DNA of 64,000 bases. Source: Desulfosporosinus sp. (GTDB taxonomy: Bacteria; Bacillota; Desulfitobacteriia; Desulfitobacteriales; Desulfitobacteriaceae). A program made the position numbers and the translations under genes. The stretch lies in the NCBI GenBank assembly GCA_003513495.1, contig DOPM01000025.1, positions 4,115 through 68,114 of the forward strand, in the 5' to 3' direction. Positions 1 through 7,469 of the stretch are shown here, piece after piece. A model generated the notes under the pieces. It made no database searches. It worked only from the letters and a program-made list of their open reading frames with translations, and was not told the origin of the DNA. Each line of letters opens with the position of its first letter. Within the stretch, counting starts at the first letter, position 1.

Positions 1-259
1 TCATGCCGTAGCCACCGCCATATGCATCTAATTCAGGATTAGCAAGAGAATCCGGGTTATTATTCGTGGAAGAAAGCGTTAATGTTGAGGGCTGAGGAGT
101 AGTTGCTTGAATCTGAGTTGCTGTCGTGGTCGGTACATCACCGAGGGCCTGTCCTACAGATTTTGCTGCAACCGAGCCTGAATTTAGTGCAAACGCCGTA
201 CCCGTAAGTGCCACTAAGCTTACAATTGAGAGTCCTACGATCCATTTTGTCTTTTTCAT
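1..259 (-). CDS. Secreted protein of unknown function, partial (3' end outside window)
   Basis: The minus-strand frame opens with ATG at 259, seven bases after a strong GGAGG, and runs off the left edge after 86 codons without a stop. The N-terminus is a clear signal peptide: MKKTK, then a hydrophobic stretch ending TGTAFA, probably cleaved after AFA. The mature part is rich in Thr, Ser, Pro and Asn and reaches a Gly/Tyr-rich patch (AYGGGYGM). No family is recognised. It is probably an exported wall or coat-associated protein. It is divergent from the RsgI-like gene at 675. Confidence 0.65.
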   Translation of the reverse strand, partial: MKKTKWIVGLSIVSLVALTGTAFALNSGSVAAKSVGQALGDVPTTTATQIQATTPQPSTLTLSSTNNNPDSLANPELDAYGGGYGM

Positions 260-674
260 ATATTTACCTCCTCGTTTACACAAGACCACTTTCAAAGCAA
301 CCTTGTCTTCTGTCTCAAAGTATATTGGATCAATTCGATTATGCTGTGAATGAGTTGTGAATTTCTTATGAAAAGGGTAAGCTACACGAGTTTATTAATC
401 CACTAATTTACAAGAAATTCACAGGTCTTTCATAGGAAGTTCATAAAGAAATTGTACCTTGAGATAGTTGGTTGACAGCATATCTCATGCTGGCAACTGG
501 CATTCAATAACATCCAGCAAGATTTCTAAGAGTCTCAGACCCTTAATAATGGTCTGAGCCTTCTTTTATCCTAAGCAGGGGTAAGCAGGAAATTTCCATT
601 AGCTTTTTTCATCGGGTACCCCCTGAAATTACCGATACATATACGAAACCAATCTAATAAGTGGAGGGGTTTGT
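260..674. other. 415-bp intergenic region with two hairpins
   Basis: No convincing gene is present. It holds an imperfect hairpin at 471-497 (GTTGaCAGCAT pairing with ATGCTGgCAAC) and a perfect 8-bp hairpin at 534-558 (CTCAGACC/GGTCTGAG) followed by a T-rich tract (CCTTCTTTT), which looks like a plus-strand terminator. What the terminator would end is not evident; a short noncoding transcript across 400-567 is possible. Promoters for the two divergent flanking genes must also lie here. Confidence 0.4.
534..567 (+). terminator. Rho-independent terminator without an obvious upstream gene
   Basis: Perfect 8-bp stem CTCAGACC/GGTCTGAG with a 9-nt loop, followed by CCTTCTTTT. No plus-strand gene lies upstream, so it may end a small RNA starting in 360-480. 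Confidence 0.45.
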
Positions 675-1646
675 GTGCCAGAACTAACGATTCAGCAGTC
701 TTTACTACCTAAGGCCACTCCTACCCTGGGGCAGGTTCTTGATATCGAGCTACCTGTTCATAAACCTTTAAGTCAGAGGCTCTTCAAATTTGGTTCAATC
801 GCTGCAATTTTACTACTCGCCTTGTCTCTAAGTGTCTTCAACTTAGTCTCAGGAGCTAATAATGCTGTAGCAGCTGTTGTACTGGATATGGATTCTAGTA
901 TGGAATTATTAATTGACCGTAATGCAAAAGTTCTTAAGGTAATTGATGAAACTCAGAAGTCACCATCGAACTTGCAACTTCAAGGGATGGATATTTACAC
1001 TGCAGTAGACTTGATTATTGATAAAGCGAATGAACATGGAGTTTTTAATCAAGCGAATACCCTGATTCTAACTAGTGTTATACCCATAGGAGACTCACCA
1101 GTAGATGTTATCGATCAAACAAAACTCCGAGAATCTATAGAGCGACATATGCTTGAAGAGAACATTTCTGCGAACATGATGGTCAGTAGAACAGATGAAG
1201 ATACCCGTAAAGCGGCTCAAAGTCTTGGAATGAGTGTGAATCAGTATCAGATTTATAAACGGATTCAGGAAAAGGGCTTGATTGTAAGTGCAGATGGTTC
1301 AACTCCTAAGGAAGCCTTTCATATGTTGGCTGAGGCAAATACAACCTTAACCACACTATTCCCAACAGAAAGCACAGCTATTTCTCACCAAAGAAGGATG
1401 CAAGAGGAGATGCCTGACTCGATGGGAAATCCGATGACCGGTGAGAATACTCATTCATATGATTCCTCCAATTCAGGAGGATCAAATCAAGGCTTACCCA
1501 ACAAAGCAAACGATTCAATATCCTCAGAATACACTATGCCTGGCAGCCAACATAAAAGCAGTAATTCTTCAGAATCTATGCCGATGCCCATGAAAAATAA
1601 CCCCGACAATTCATATGACTCAGGAGAGCATCAAATGATGCGTTAA
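675..1646 (+). CDS. RsgI-like (anti-sigma-I type) membrane-anchored protein
   Basis: 323 aa, GTG start with GGAGGGG six bases upstream; an in-frame stop just upstream (TAA at 657) rules out a longer form. One membrane segment lies at about residues 38-63. The following stretch, VVLDMDSSMELLIDRNAKVL, matches the conserved middle domain of RsgI anti-sigma factors (family pattern: xxLDxNPSxELxxNxxxxV). The C-terminal ~100 residues are low-complexity Ser/Asn/Met-rich. The cytoplasmic anti-sigma domain usual in RsgI is short or missing (only ~38 residues precede the TM), and no sigI gene is adjacent, so a sensor or surface role without a nearby sigma factor is likely. Domain assignment is moderately sure; function is not. 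Confidence 0.6.
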   Translation: MPELTIQQSLLPKATPTLGQVLDIELPVHKPLSQRLFKFGSIAAILLLALSLSVFNLVSGANNAVAAVVLDMDSSMELLIDRNAKVLKVIDETQKSPSNLQLQGMDIYTAVDLIIDKANEHGVFNQANTLILTSVIPIGDSPVDVIDQTKLRESIERHMLEENISANMMVSRTDEDTRKAAQSLGMSVNQYQIYKRIQEKGLIVSADGSTPKEAFHMLAEANTTLTTLFPTESTAISHQRRMQEEMPDSMGNPMTGENTHSYDSSNSGGSNQGLPNKANDSISSEYTMPGSQHKSSNSSESMPMPMKNNPDNSYDSGEHQMMR

Positions 1647-1826
1647 GTTACCGTACAATTGACAAAGTCAAAGTAATAACGCGCTTGAAGTTTACAATTA
1701 CCTCTCAATAGTCGCAAATAAATATTGTCGAAAGGCAGGAAATTCAGAATTATTAGAGAACTATTATTTATTGGCAAGGAGGAATGAGATGCCCTCATAA
1801 TGAGGTTAAGACGAGGAGAGAAGCTT

Positions 1827-2054
1827 ATGAGAGGAAGATATTATGTAATTGATAACCATAACAAAAAATTTAATGGGAACTCCAAGGCCACTGTAAGAGG
1901 AAATGCTGCTATTTTCTATTTAAACACATCGAATAACTATACTGGTGCGAAAGAGGACGAAGAAGATAGGAAAAGAGCGATTATTTCGGTGAGTATAATT
2001 ATCGCGTTCTTAGTCTTATTTACTATGGTTGTTACGATTTCAAATTATAATTAA
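1827..2054 (+). CDS. Small C-tail-anchored membrane protein, unknown function
   Basis: 75 aa from ATG 1827, which has GAGGAGAG six bases upstream. A longer in-frame form from ATG 1800 (84 aa) has its Shine-Dalgarno (AAGGAGG at 1776) too far away; that SD instead serves a 3-codon mini-ORF at 1789-1800 whose TAA overlaps ATG 1800. The N-terminal half is basic and polar, an acidic KEDEEDRKR stretch follows, and a hydrophobic helix (about 54-71) leads to a short C-tail. No family is recognised. A terminator follows at 2095-2130. Confidence 0.6.
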   Translation: MRGRYYVIDNHNKKFNGNSKATVRGNAAIFYLNTSNNYTGAKEDEEDRKRAIISVSIIIAFLVLFTMVVTISNYN

Positions 2055-2094
2055 ATCAACACTAATACAAAAATACACATATAAATAACAAAAT

Positions 2095-2130
2095 AAGAAC
2101 TGAGGTAATAAAACCTTCGGTTCTTTTTTT
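2095..2130 (+). terminator. Rho-independent terminator after the small membrane protein gene
   Basis: Stem AAGAACtGAGGT/ACCTtCgGTTCTT (imperfect) with a 6-nt loop and a run of eight T. Confidence 0.75.
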
Positions 2131-2152
2131 ATCCTCCAAGATGGCTAATTGT

Positions 2153-2242
2153 CTAAACTAATCTTTGTAGATAACATTGTAGCGAAACAACGATTACTCT
2201 GAACATATCGCAGTGTTTAAGAATTTGCTTGGGACGGTCCAT
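2153..2242 (-). CDS. Possible 29-aa peptide downstream of the DUF421 gene
   Basis: ATG at 2242 preceded by AGGAGG with 5-nt spacing; 29 codons (MDRPKQILKHCDMF at the start), ending TAG. It follows the DUF421 gene by 18 nt on the same strand, so it could be its last cistron. Evidence is limited to the ribosome binding site and open frame; no family is recognised. Confidence 0.35.
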   Translation of the reverse strand: MDRPKQILKHCDMFRVIVVSLQCYLQRLV

Positions 2243-2260
2243 GGGATCCTCCTGACTCTT

Positions 2261-2974
2261 TTATTCGATACCATACTGCCCTTCAGTTTCTTCATTGTTG
2301 GTTTTTTTAGATACATACAAATTTCCCGATGAATCTAAGCCTGCATAGAAAACTTCTTGAACACTTGAAATTCCTTGGCTGTTAAGCTGATTTTTTAGCC
2401 ATTCCTCATTTAATTTTGCACTTCTGAGATTTTCTTGCATTATATTTCCGTCGATTATAATATCGGCCGTTAATCCCTTATAAACTGTCGTAATATTTAG
2501 GTCAGAGGGGGTTAACGGCTGCTTTTGTGATTTAGGTAAAACCGATAATTTACCTTCGTTTTCCAAAATTGCGAACTCTACGTCAGCGATGTTAAATATA
2601 TTTTTTTCTCTTAAAAGAGACGTTAATTCATTGGTGGTTAAACGTAATCGTTTTAGGTTTTTATCAATAATTTGGCCATTAGCGATTGCAGTTACAGGTT
2701 CACTGTTCGTTAATTTTCGGAACCATAAACTTTTTATGTGTAAATATCCAGTGATAATTGAAAGGGTTCCAAAGGTAATTAAAACAGTAACAGCTGTGAT
2801 AGTAGTGCTACCTTGACTCATTGCAAGATTAGCTGTAATTGAACCTATGGATATAGCAACACCAAAGTCAAAGAAGGTCATTTGGGAAATGACCTTTCTA
2901 CCCATCAACCTTGCTACTATTAGAAGTAAAATAAAGGCAAAAAGAGCCCTTAATACTACCAGAATAGTATCCAT
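2261..2974 (-). CDS. DUF421 (YetF/YcaP-type) membrane protein
   Basis: 237 aa, normal for the family. Three hydrophobic segments occupy about residues 5-22, 35-55 and 60-80, followed by a soluble C-terminal alpha/beta region; the first TM ends in RLMGRKVISQMTFFDFGVAISIGS, a typical DUF421 signature (xxGKRxxxxLxxFDFVVxxxxGS). The DUF421 soluble part (DKNLKRLRLTTNELTSLLREKN...VEFAILENEGKLSVLP) is also clear. The family is linked to spore or envelope functions in Bacillus, but the biochemical role is unknown. A 45-aa gene lies upstream on the same strand and may be co-transcribed. Confidence 0.85.
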   Translation of the reverse strand: MDTILVVLRALFAFILLLIVARLMGRKVISQMTFFDFGVAISIGSITANLAMSQGSTTITAVTVLITFGTLSIITGYLHIKSLWFRKLTNSEPVTAIANGQIIDKNLKRLRLTTNELTSLLREKNIFNIADVEFAILENEGKLSVLPKSQKQPLTPSDLNITTVYKGLTADIIIDGNIMQENLRSAKLNEEWLKNQLNSQGISSVQEVFYAGLDSSGNLYVSKKTNNEETEGQYGIE

Positions 2975-3051
2975 TATTCCTACCTCGAATTTCTTAGATT
3001 TAATACTTTAGCCTTTTGCAAAATTGGTCAAGAGAGCTTTAGGATAAAGAA

Positions 3052-3189
3052 CTAATCCTCTGTAGGGCGATTAAACAAATCATGTTCGGGAATGTCTCCC
3101 AAATCTTTTGCTATTTTTGTTGTTTCTGGTGTTAATGATCCAGTCTTTACAGTTTTTCTGAGTGGTAACTCCTTATTTTTAGTTGCCAT
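3052..3189 (-). CDS. 45-aa hydrophilic small protein
   Basis: ATG at 3189 with AAAGGAG eight bases upstream, 45 codons, TAG stop. The sequence is polar and charged (starts MATKNKELPLRKTVKTGS, ends NRPTED) without a membrane segment or cysteines. It lies 77 nt upstream of the DUF421 gene on the same strand and may be its operon leader cistron. No family is recognised; the good SD and balanced composition support a real gene. Confidence 0.55.
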   Translation of the reverse strand: MATKNKELPLRKTVKTGSLTPETTKIAKDLGDIPEHDLFNRPTED

Positions 3190-3720
3190 GTTTTAAACTC
3201 CTTTAAAGAATGTTCATTTATTGCCTCGTCAATTGCAGTTTTGTTGGAATTTCCAATGATAAAGGCCCCCGCCGTTACCGATGAGGGCAAAGTGTAAAGG
3301 AGGATGCAACCAAAGTTTAATATACCCTCAAACCTATTCAATTATTCTGCCTATAGGATATTTTAATTCAGGTATAAATTTAAAGCCTCACTTTATACTT
3401 TCTTTGTTTTTTCCTCCTTGTCATTTCTCACGATTCTTATTATTTGTTTCAACCGTTTTCATTAATCTTATTAATATGATTAATATACCTAAAGTTTATA
3501 AACAAAACATTCCAGCGTATAGGTTCTGTACTTGGTTATATTAGATTAGTAGTTTGATAGACTTATAAATAATGAAGTTTATCAATCTATTTACGATATA
3601 GGGAGAGTCCTTTAACACTCTCCCCTTCGCATCTATGGATTTATCATGAAAATTGACTAAATCAAATAAGCCTATGTTTCCTGCGGATTTTGTATGTATA
3701 TACTCGAGGAGGAGAGCTTC
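3190..3720. other. 530-bp intergenic region upstream of cphA with tandem hairpins
   Basis: No convincing gene. Two successive inverted repeats precede cphA: 3554-3585 (TTGATAGACTT/AAGTTTATCAA, one mismatch, 10-nt loop) and 3601-3624 (GGGAGAGT/ACTCTCCC, 8-nt loop). Neither is followed by a strong T tract, so they are more likely leader structures or protein sites than plain terminators. The cphA promoter should be here. Confidence 0.4.
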
Positions 3721-3966
3721 GTGAAACTTATTAGTTCTAAGGTCTTTAAGGGTAGAAATATATATACCCATAAAAAATGCATACGGCTTAACCTAGATTT
3801 AGAAGGGTATAGCGAAATCCCTAGTAAAAACATCAGTGGTTTTAATCAGAATTTAATAAGTCTATTGCCAGAGCTTGCGACGCATCGATGTGGAGTAGAT
3901 GAGGATAGAGGCTTTATTAAGCGACTAACAGAAGGAACATATTGGCACATGTATCGGAGCACATAA
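3721..3966 (+). pseudogene. cphA: 5' part of cyanophycin synthetase gene, separated by a -1 frame change
   Basis: GTG at 3721 has GAGGAGGAGAG just upstream (3709-3719); the in-frame ATG at 3694 precedes that SD and is not the start. The 81-residue product (VKLISSKVFKGRNIY..., ELATHRCG..., FIKRLTEGTYW) is the conserved N-terminal region of CphA. It goes out of frame at TGG CAC (3943-3948) and stops at 3964. Rereading one G gives EGTYW-AHVSEHI, exactly the continuous family sequence carried on by the next frame. One G appears to be missing from a GGG run. This is either a real mutation or an assembly error. Confidence 0.8.
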
Positions 3967-6338
3967 TCATCGCCCTCCACAATATGGTTGGTTTGGACAT
4001 AAGTTATGGGAAAGCTCGAGAACAATCCGGAGAAAACTATTACGTAATTTATCAATATGAATACGAGAATACAGGTTTAGAGGCGGGAAATATAGCTGTT
4101 GATCTTATTAACTCGTTAATCAATAAGGAGCCATTTGATTTGGACCTAAGACTAAACAAATTAAAGAACCTCCTAAGAAGTGAACAGCTCGGATTAAGTA
4201 CCCTTGCTATTTGTGAAGAGGCAAAAAATCGAGGAATCCCTATTTTAAGAATCGGTGAACAAAGTATCTTTCAACTAGGCTATGGAAAGCATTCAAAAAA
4301 GATACAAGCAACTGTAGGTAATGATACTAGCGAAATTGCTGTAAGCATTGCCCAGGATAAATTATTGACAAAAGAGCTATTAAGCTTGCATTGTCTACCT
4401 GTAGCAAGAGGTTTCAAAATAGGGAGTAGGCTCGAAGCAATTACACACGCTAAGGAGGTTGGTTATCCATTGGTTCTTAAACCCCGGTTTGGAAACCAAG
4501 GCAAGGGGGTCATTGTCAATATAAAAAATGAAATACAACTATTAAAGGCCTATGACCTTTTAATAACGGACTATAAAGATTTAATAATCGAAGAGCATAT
4601 TAATGGAAATGACTATAGAGTATGCATGGTTTATGGAGAGATTGTTGCAGTTTCAGAAAGAATCCCTCCCTATATTATAGGCGATGGGATAAGTTCTATC
4701 GAGGAGCTTATCCGTCAAACAAATAAGGATATCCGTAGAGGCGAAGGTCATGAAAAGGAATTAACCAAAATTAAAATTGACGATGCCCTTATAGAATACC
4801 TTAGACGAAAAAGGTTTACCCTGAAGTCTCTTCTTCCTAAAGATAAAAAGCTATTTTTAAAAGATAATGCGAATTTATCAACGGGTGGGTTTGCAATTGA
4901 TTGTACTGAATCAATATGCGAGGAAACGATTGAATATTGCAAAAGAGCTGCTAATGCTATTGGATTAGATATCTGTGGTATAGATTTGTTATGTAAGGAT
5001 ATTAGTAAACCCCTAGATCCTGAAGGTGCGATTACAGAAATAAACGCAGCCCCGGGCATTCGAATGCATCAAAATCCTTTCTTCGGAACTAAACGCAATG
5101 TAGCCGGACATATCGTTGATAAATTATTCAAGGATAGCCTAGGAAAGATCCCACTAGTAGCTGTAACAGGAACAAATGGAAAAACCACTACGACTAGACT
5201 CATTGCGCACATACTTTCTGTTGCAGGATACACTGTAGGTATGACTACTACGGATGGAATTTATATTGACGGAAAATGTATCTTTAAGGGTGATACTACC
5301 GGCCCCAAAAGTGCCTTAGCTGTATTAATGAATAAGAATATCGATGCAGCAGTCCTCGAAACTGCTAGGGGTGGAATAATTAGAGGTGGGCTGGCCTATG
5401 ACTTAGCAGATGTCGGAGTTATCACCAACATAACTCAGGATCATCTTGGGATAGACGAGGTAGAAACTTTGGATGATTTGGCTAAGGTTAAGGCATTAGT
5501 AGGAGAAGCTGTAAAGGAAGAAGGCTGCGTTGTCATTAATGGGGATGACAATATGAGTATAAGTATCTTAGAAAGATTTAAGAGTCCTCTCGTGATATTT
5601 TCCCAAACCAAGGACAATCCAATCCTGCAAGCTAACATCAAAAACGGAGGGTTTGGAATCTATGTAGATGAGGGTAATATTGTCATCGAGAAAGACTCGA
5701 TGACCGAAAAATTAATAGATATAAACAGCATCGTGATTACCTTAAAAGGCATTCTCAAATATAACATAGAAAATACCTTAGCTTCCTGTGCTGCCGCGAT
5801 TGGGTTAGGCATAGATTACGCTACTATTAGAGAGGGTTTAAGATCTTTTACCTGTAATCAAAATCCTGGTAGATTTAATATGTACTATGTAAATGATAAG
5901 AGAGTTGTATTAGACTATGGACACAATAAAGATGGTTATAAGTGTGTACTAGATGGACTTAAGCAATTAGAACATAATAAACTTATAGGAGTTATTGGAG
6001 TACCAGGTGATCGATCAGATAAGGATATTGTTGAAGTTGGTAAATGTGCCGGTGAAAACTTTGATTATATTTTTATAAAAGAAGACGGAGATAAAAGAGG
6101 GCGGGCTAACGACGAGGTAGCAAACCTCTTAGAAAAGGGAGTGCTAACCTCAAAGTTTAATTCTATGAACTTAAGAAAGATTTCAAAGGAGACCGAGGCT
6201 TTTAATGCAGCATTAGATCTTGCAGAACTCGAGGATATTGTAATTGTCTTCTTTGAAAAGCTTGAACCTCTTATTGAGATAATAAGAAGTAAAACTATTG
6301 AAATAGAAAATAGCATCCTTGACCTTGCTGCGAAATAA
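3942..6338 (+). CDS. cphA: Cyanophycin synthetase, main body (frame-shifted from its 5' part)
   Basis: Makes multi-L-arginyl-poly-L-aspartate (cyanophycin), a nitrogen reserve, using ATP. 798 codons remain open; together with the 5' part (from 3721) the protein would be about 880 aa, the usual CphA size. Order: rest of the N-terminal domain (AHVSEHI, GLDISYGKAREQ), ATP-grasp domain at about 150-390 (LKPRFGNQGKGV, EEHINGNDYRVCMV, EINAAPGIRMH), and Mur-ligase-like domain from about 405 with P-loop VTGTNGKTTTTRL and TARGGIIRGGL. The TTG at 3942 is only where this frame opens and has no ribosome binding site. If the frameshift is real the gene is probably non-functional. No cyanophycinase is adjacent. 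Confidence 0.9.
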   Translation: MAHVSEHIIIALHNMVGLDISYGKAREQSGENYYVIYQYEYENTGLEAGNIAVDLINSLINKEPFDLDLRLNKLKNLLRSEQLGLSTLAICEEAKNRGIPILRIGEQSIFQLGYGKHSKKIQATVGNDTSEIAVSIAQDKLLTKELLSLHCLPVARGFKIGSRLEAITHAKEVGYPLVLKPRFGNQGKGVIVNIKNEIQLLKAYDLLITDYKDLIIEEHINGNDYRVCMVYGEIVAVSERIPPYIIGDGISSIEELIRQTNKDIRRGEGHEKELTKIKIDDALIEYLRRKRFTLKSLLPKDKKLFLKDNANLSTGGFAIDCTESICEETIEYCKRAANAIGLDICGIDLLCKDISKPLDPEGAITEINAAPGIRMHQNPFFGTKRNVAGHIVDKLFKDSLGKIPLVAVTGTNGKTTTTRLIAHILSVAGYTVGMTTTDGIYIDGKCIFKGDTTGPKSALAVLMNKNIDAAVLETARGGIIRGGLAYDLADVGVITNITQDHLGIDEVETLDDLAKVKALVGEAVKEEGCVVINGDDNMSISILERFKSPLVIFSQTKDNPILQANIKNGGFGIYVDEGNIVIEKDSMTEKLIDINSIVITLKGILKYNIENTLASCAAAIGLGIDYATIREGLRSFTCNQNPGRFNMYYVNDKRVVLDYGHNKDGYKCVLDGLKQLEHNKLIGVIGVPGDRSDKDIVEVGKCAGENFDYIFIKEDGDKRGRANDEVANLLEKGVLTSKFNSMNLRKISKETEAFNAALDLAELEDIVIVFFEKLEPLIEIIRSKTIEIENSILDLAAK

Positions 6339-6431
6339 ATCCGGGGATCAAACAGGGGTTTCTCTTCTTTTGTCGAATTTAGTAAATTGGCCAAACAAAA
6401 CTAATACATGTATATCTTAGGGGGAATTTTT

Positions 6432-6701
6432 ATGAGTTATCAAATCGATGGTGCTGTTGTTAAGGAACTGGGTATTACTTTTGCTATAGTTGTGGTGAAA
6501 CCTCACATAATCCAAAGTACTACTGAAACTCAAGAAGCTAGAAATGCTTATCGTCATATTTTTCCGAACATGCCGATCATCTTAATGGGTGAAGATTCGC
6601 AGGGTAAACCTGCTTACTATGGTCGAAAAGATATCGTTAATTTTCTTGCGAAAACAGACCCCAGCAGAATTCCATGGAGACGATATATAGTTGCTGATTA
6701 G
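6432..6701 (+). CDS. Conserved small protein, unknown function
   Basis: 89 aa from ATG 6432, with AGGGGGAA seven bases upstream; an in-frame ATG at 6408 lacks a ribosome binding site. The product starts MSYQIDGAVVKELGITFAIV and contains GEDSQGKPAYYGRKDIVNFL, giving a compact alpha/beta look with no membrane helix or cysteine. I recall similar short proteins in clostridial genomes but know no function. A strong terminator follows. Confidence 0.7.
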   Translation: MSYQIDGAVVKELGITFAIVVVKPHIIQSTTETQEARNAYRHIFPNMPIILMGEDSQGKPAYYGRKDIVNFLAKTDPSRIPWRRYIVAD

Positions 6702-6738
6702 TATGCACCTTAGAGACTGATTCCATTGCCTAAAAAAC

Positions 6739-6795
6739 TAACACTATGTAAAAGCCCTTGCTCATCTGATCAAGGGCTTTTTTGCATAGTGTTAA
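6739..6795 (+). terminator. Strong extended terminator
   Basis: Inner stem AAAAGCCCTTG/CAAGGGCTTTT with a 10-nt loop, extended outside by TAACACTATG/CATAGTGTTA; a T run (6778-6783) lies within. Ends the 89-aa gene. Confidence 0.85.
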
Positions 6796-7034
6796 AAAAG
6801 GTCCCTCCGGCCATAAATCGGAAGGACGAGAAGACAAGAATTTTACTACATGAACAGGACTAAAAGTCTTTTCAACATATTAATACTATTTTCGATGATA
6901 TTTTTAGAGGGTTCTTTCGGTCGTAGTTTTTGGAAGTGATGTTAGATGAGAACAAACACTTGCTTTGTATGGATTGCCCATATGGGGGAAAAGCTTAATC
7001 ATATAGTCTATTCATTGATTGCGAGGGACGAAAT

Positions 7035-7205
7035 ATGCAGCTTGAGTTTAAAAGGAATCTGGGGGTAATAGATCGGATAATTCGCCTTGTGATTGGGTTA
7101 ATTCTAATAAGTTTAGTATTGTTACGTGCAGCCACGAATTGGATGGCCCCACTAGCTCTTTATATTGCTGGTGTTATCATTTTTGAAGCTATCATTGGGT
7201 ACTGA
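7035..7205 (+). CDS. DUF2892 (YgaP-TM-like) small membrane protein
   Basis: 56 aa from ATG 7035, GAGGGA eight bases upstream, TGA stop. FKRNLGVIDRIIRLVIGLIL is the typical opening of DUF2892 proteins (consensus KxNxGxxDRxIRxxxGxxL), followed by a second hydrophobic helix and the short GY terminus, also typical. These two-helix proteins are often fused to or encoded near rhodaneses. Here it stands alone, with a terminator at 7355. Confidence 0.7.
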   Translation: MQLEFKRNLGVIDRIIRLVIGLILISLVLLRAATNWMAPLALYIAGVIIFEAIIGY

Positions 7206-7354
7206 ATTGTCTATGATGTAATGGGTTGGTCAACCCGCGAACGAATAAATCTAAGTTAGCATTAACTCACAGTCACACCCTAAAATTCATACTTTCAAAC
7301 GTATAGGTATTTAGAAAAACTATATGAATTCTGAAGCCTAAAGACATTGTTCAT

Positions 7355-7380
7355 ACCTCCGGACGCGGAGGTTTCTTTTT
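7355..7380 (+). terminator. Terminator after the DUF2892 gene
   Basis: Stem ACCTCCG/CGGAGGT with a 3-nt loop and TTTCTTTTT. Confidence 0.8.
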
Positions 7381-7417
7381 ATATTCCTGACAGCCTTAGA
7401 AAAACCTAGCATTGCAA

Positions 7418-7447
7418 TTAAAAAGCCGTCCTTTATGGACGACTTTC
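7418..7447 (-). terminator. Terminator of the 484-aa anchored protein gene
   Basis: On the minus strand GTCGTCC/GGACGGC with loop ATAAA, followed by TTTTTAAT; located 23 nt beyond the stop at 7470. Confidence 0.8.
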
Positions 7448-7469
7448 TTTATTAAAGTGAAGGCCCCTC

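Noticed and set aside
3147..3341. 64-aa minus-strand frame overlapping the 45-aa gene
   Set aside because: No ribosome binding site, no family similarity, and it overlaps the better-supported 45-aa ORF in another frame.
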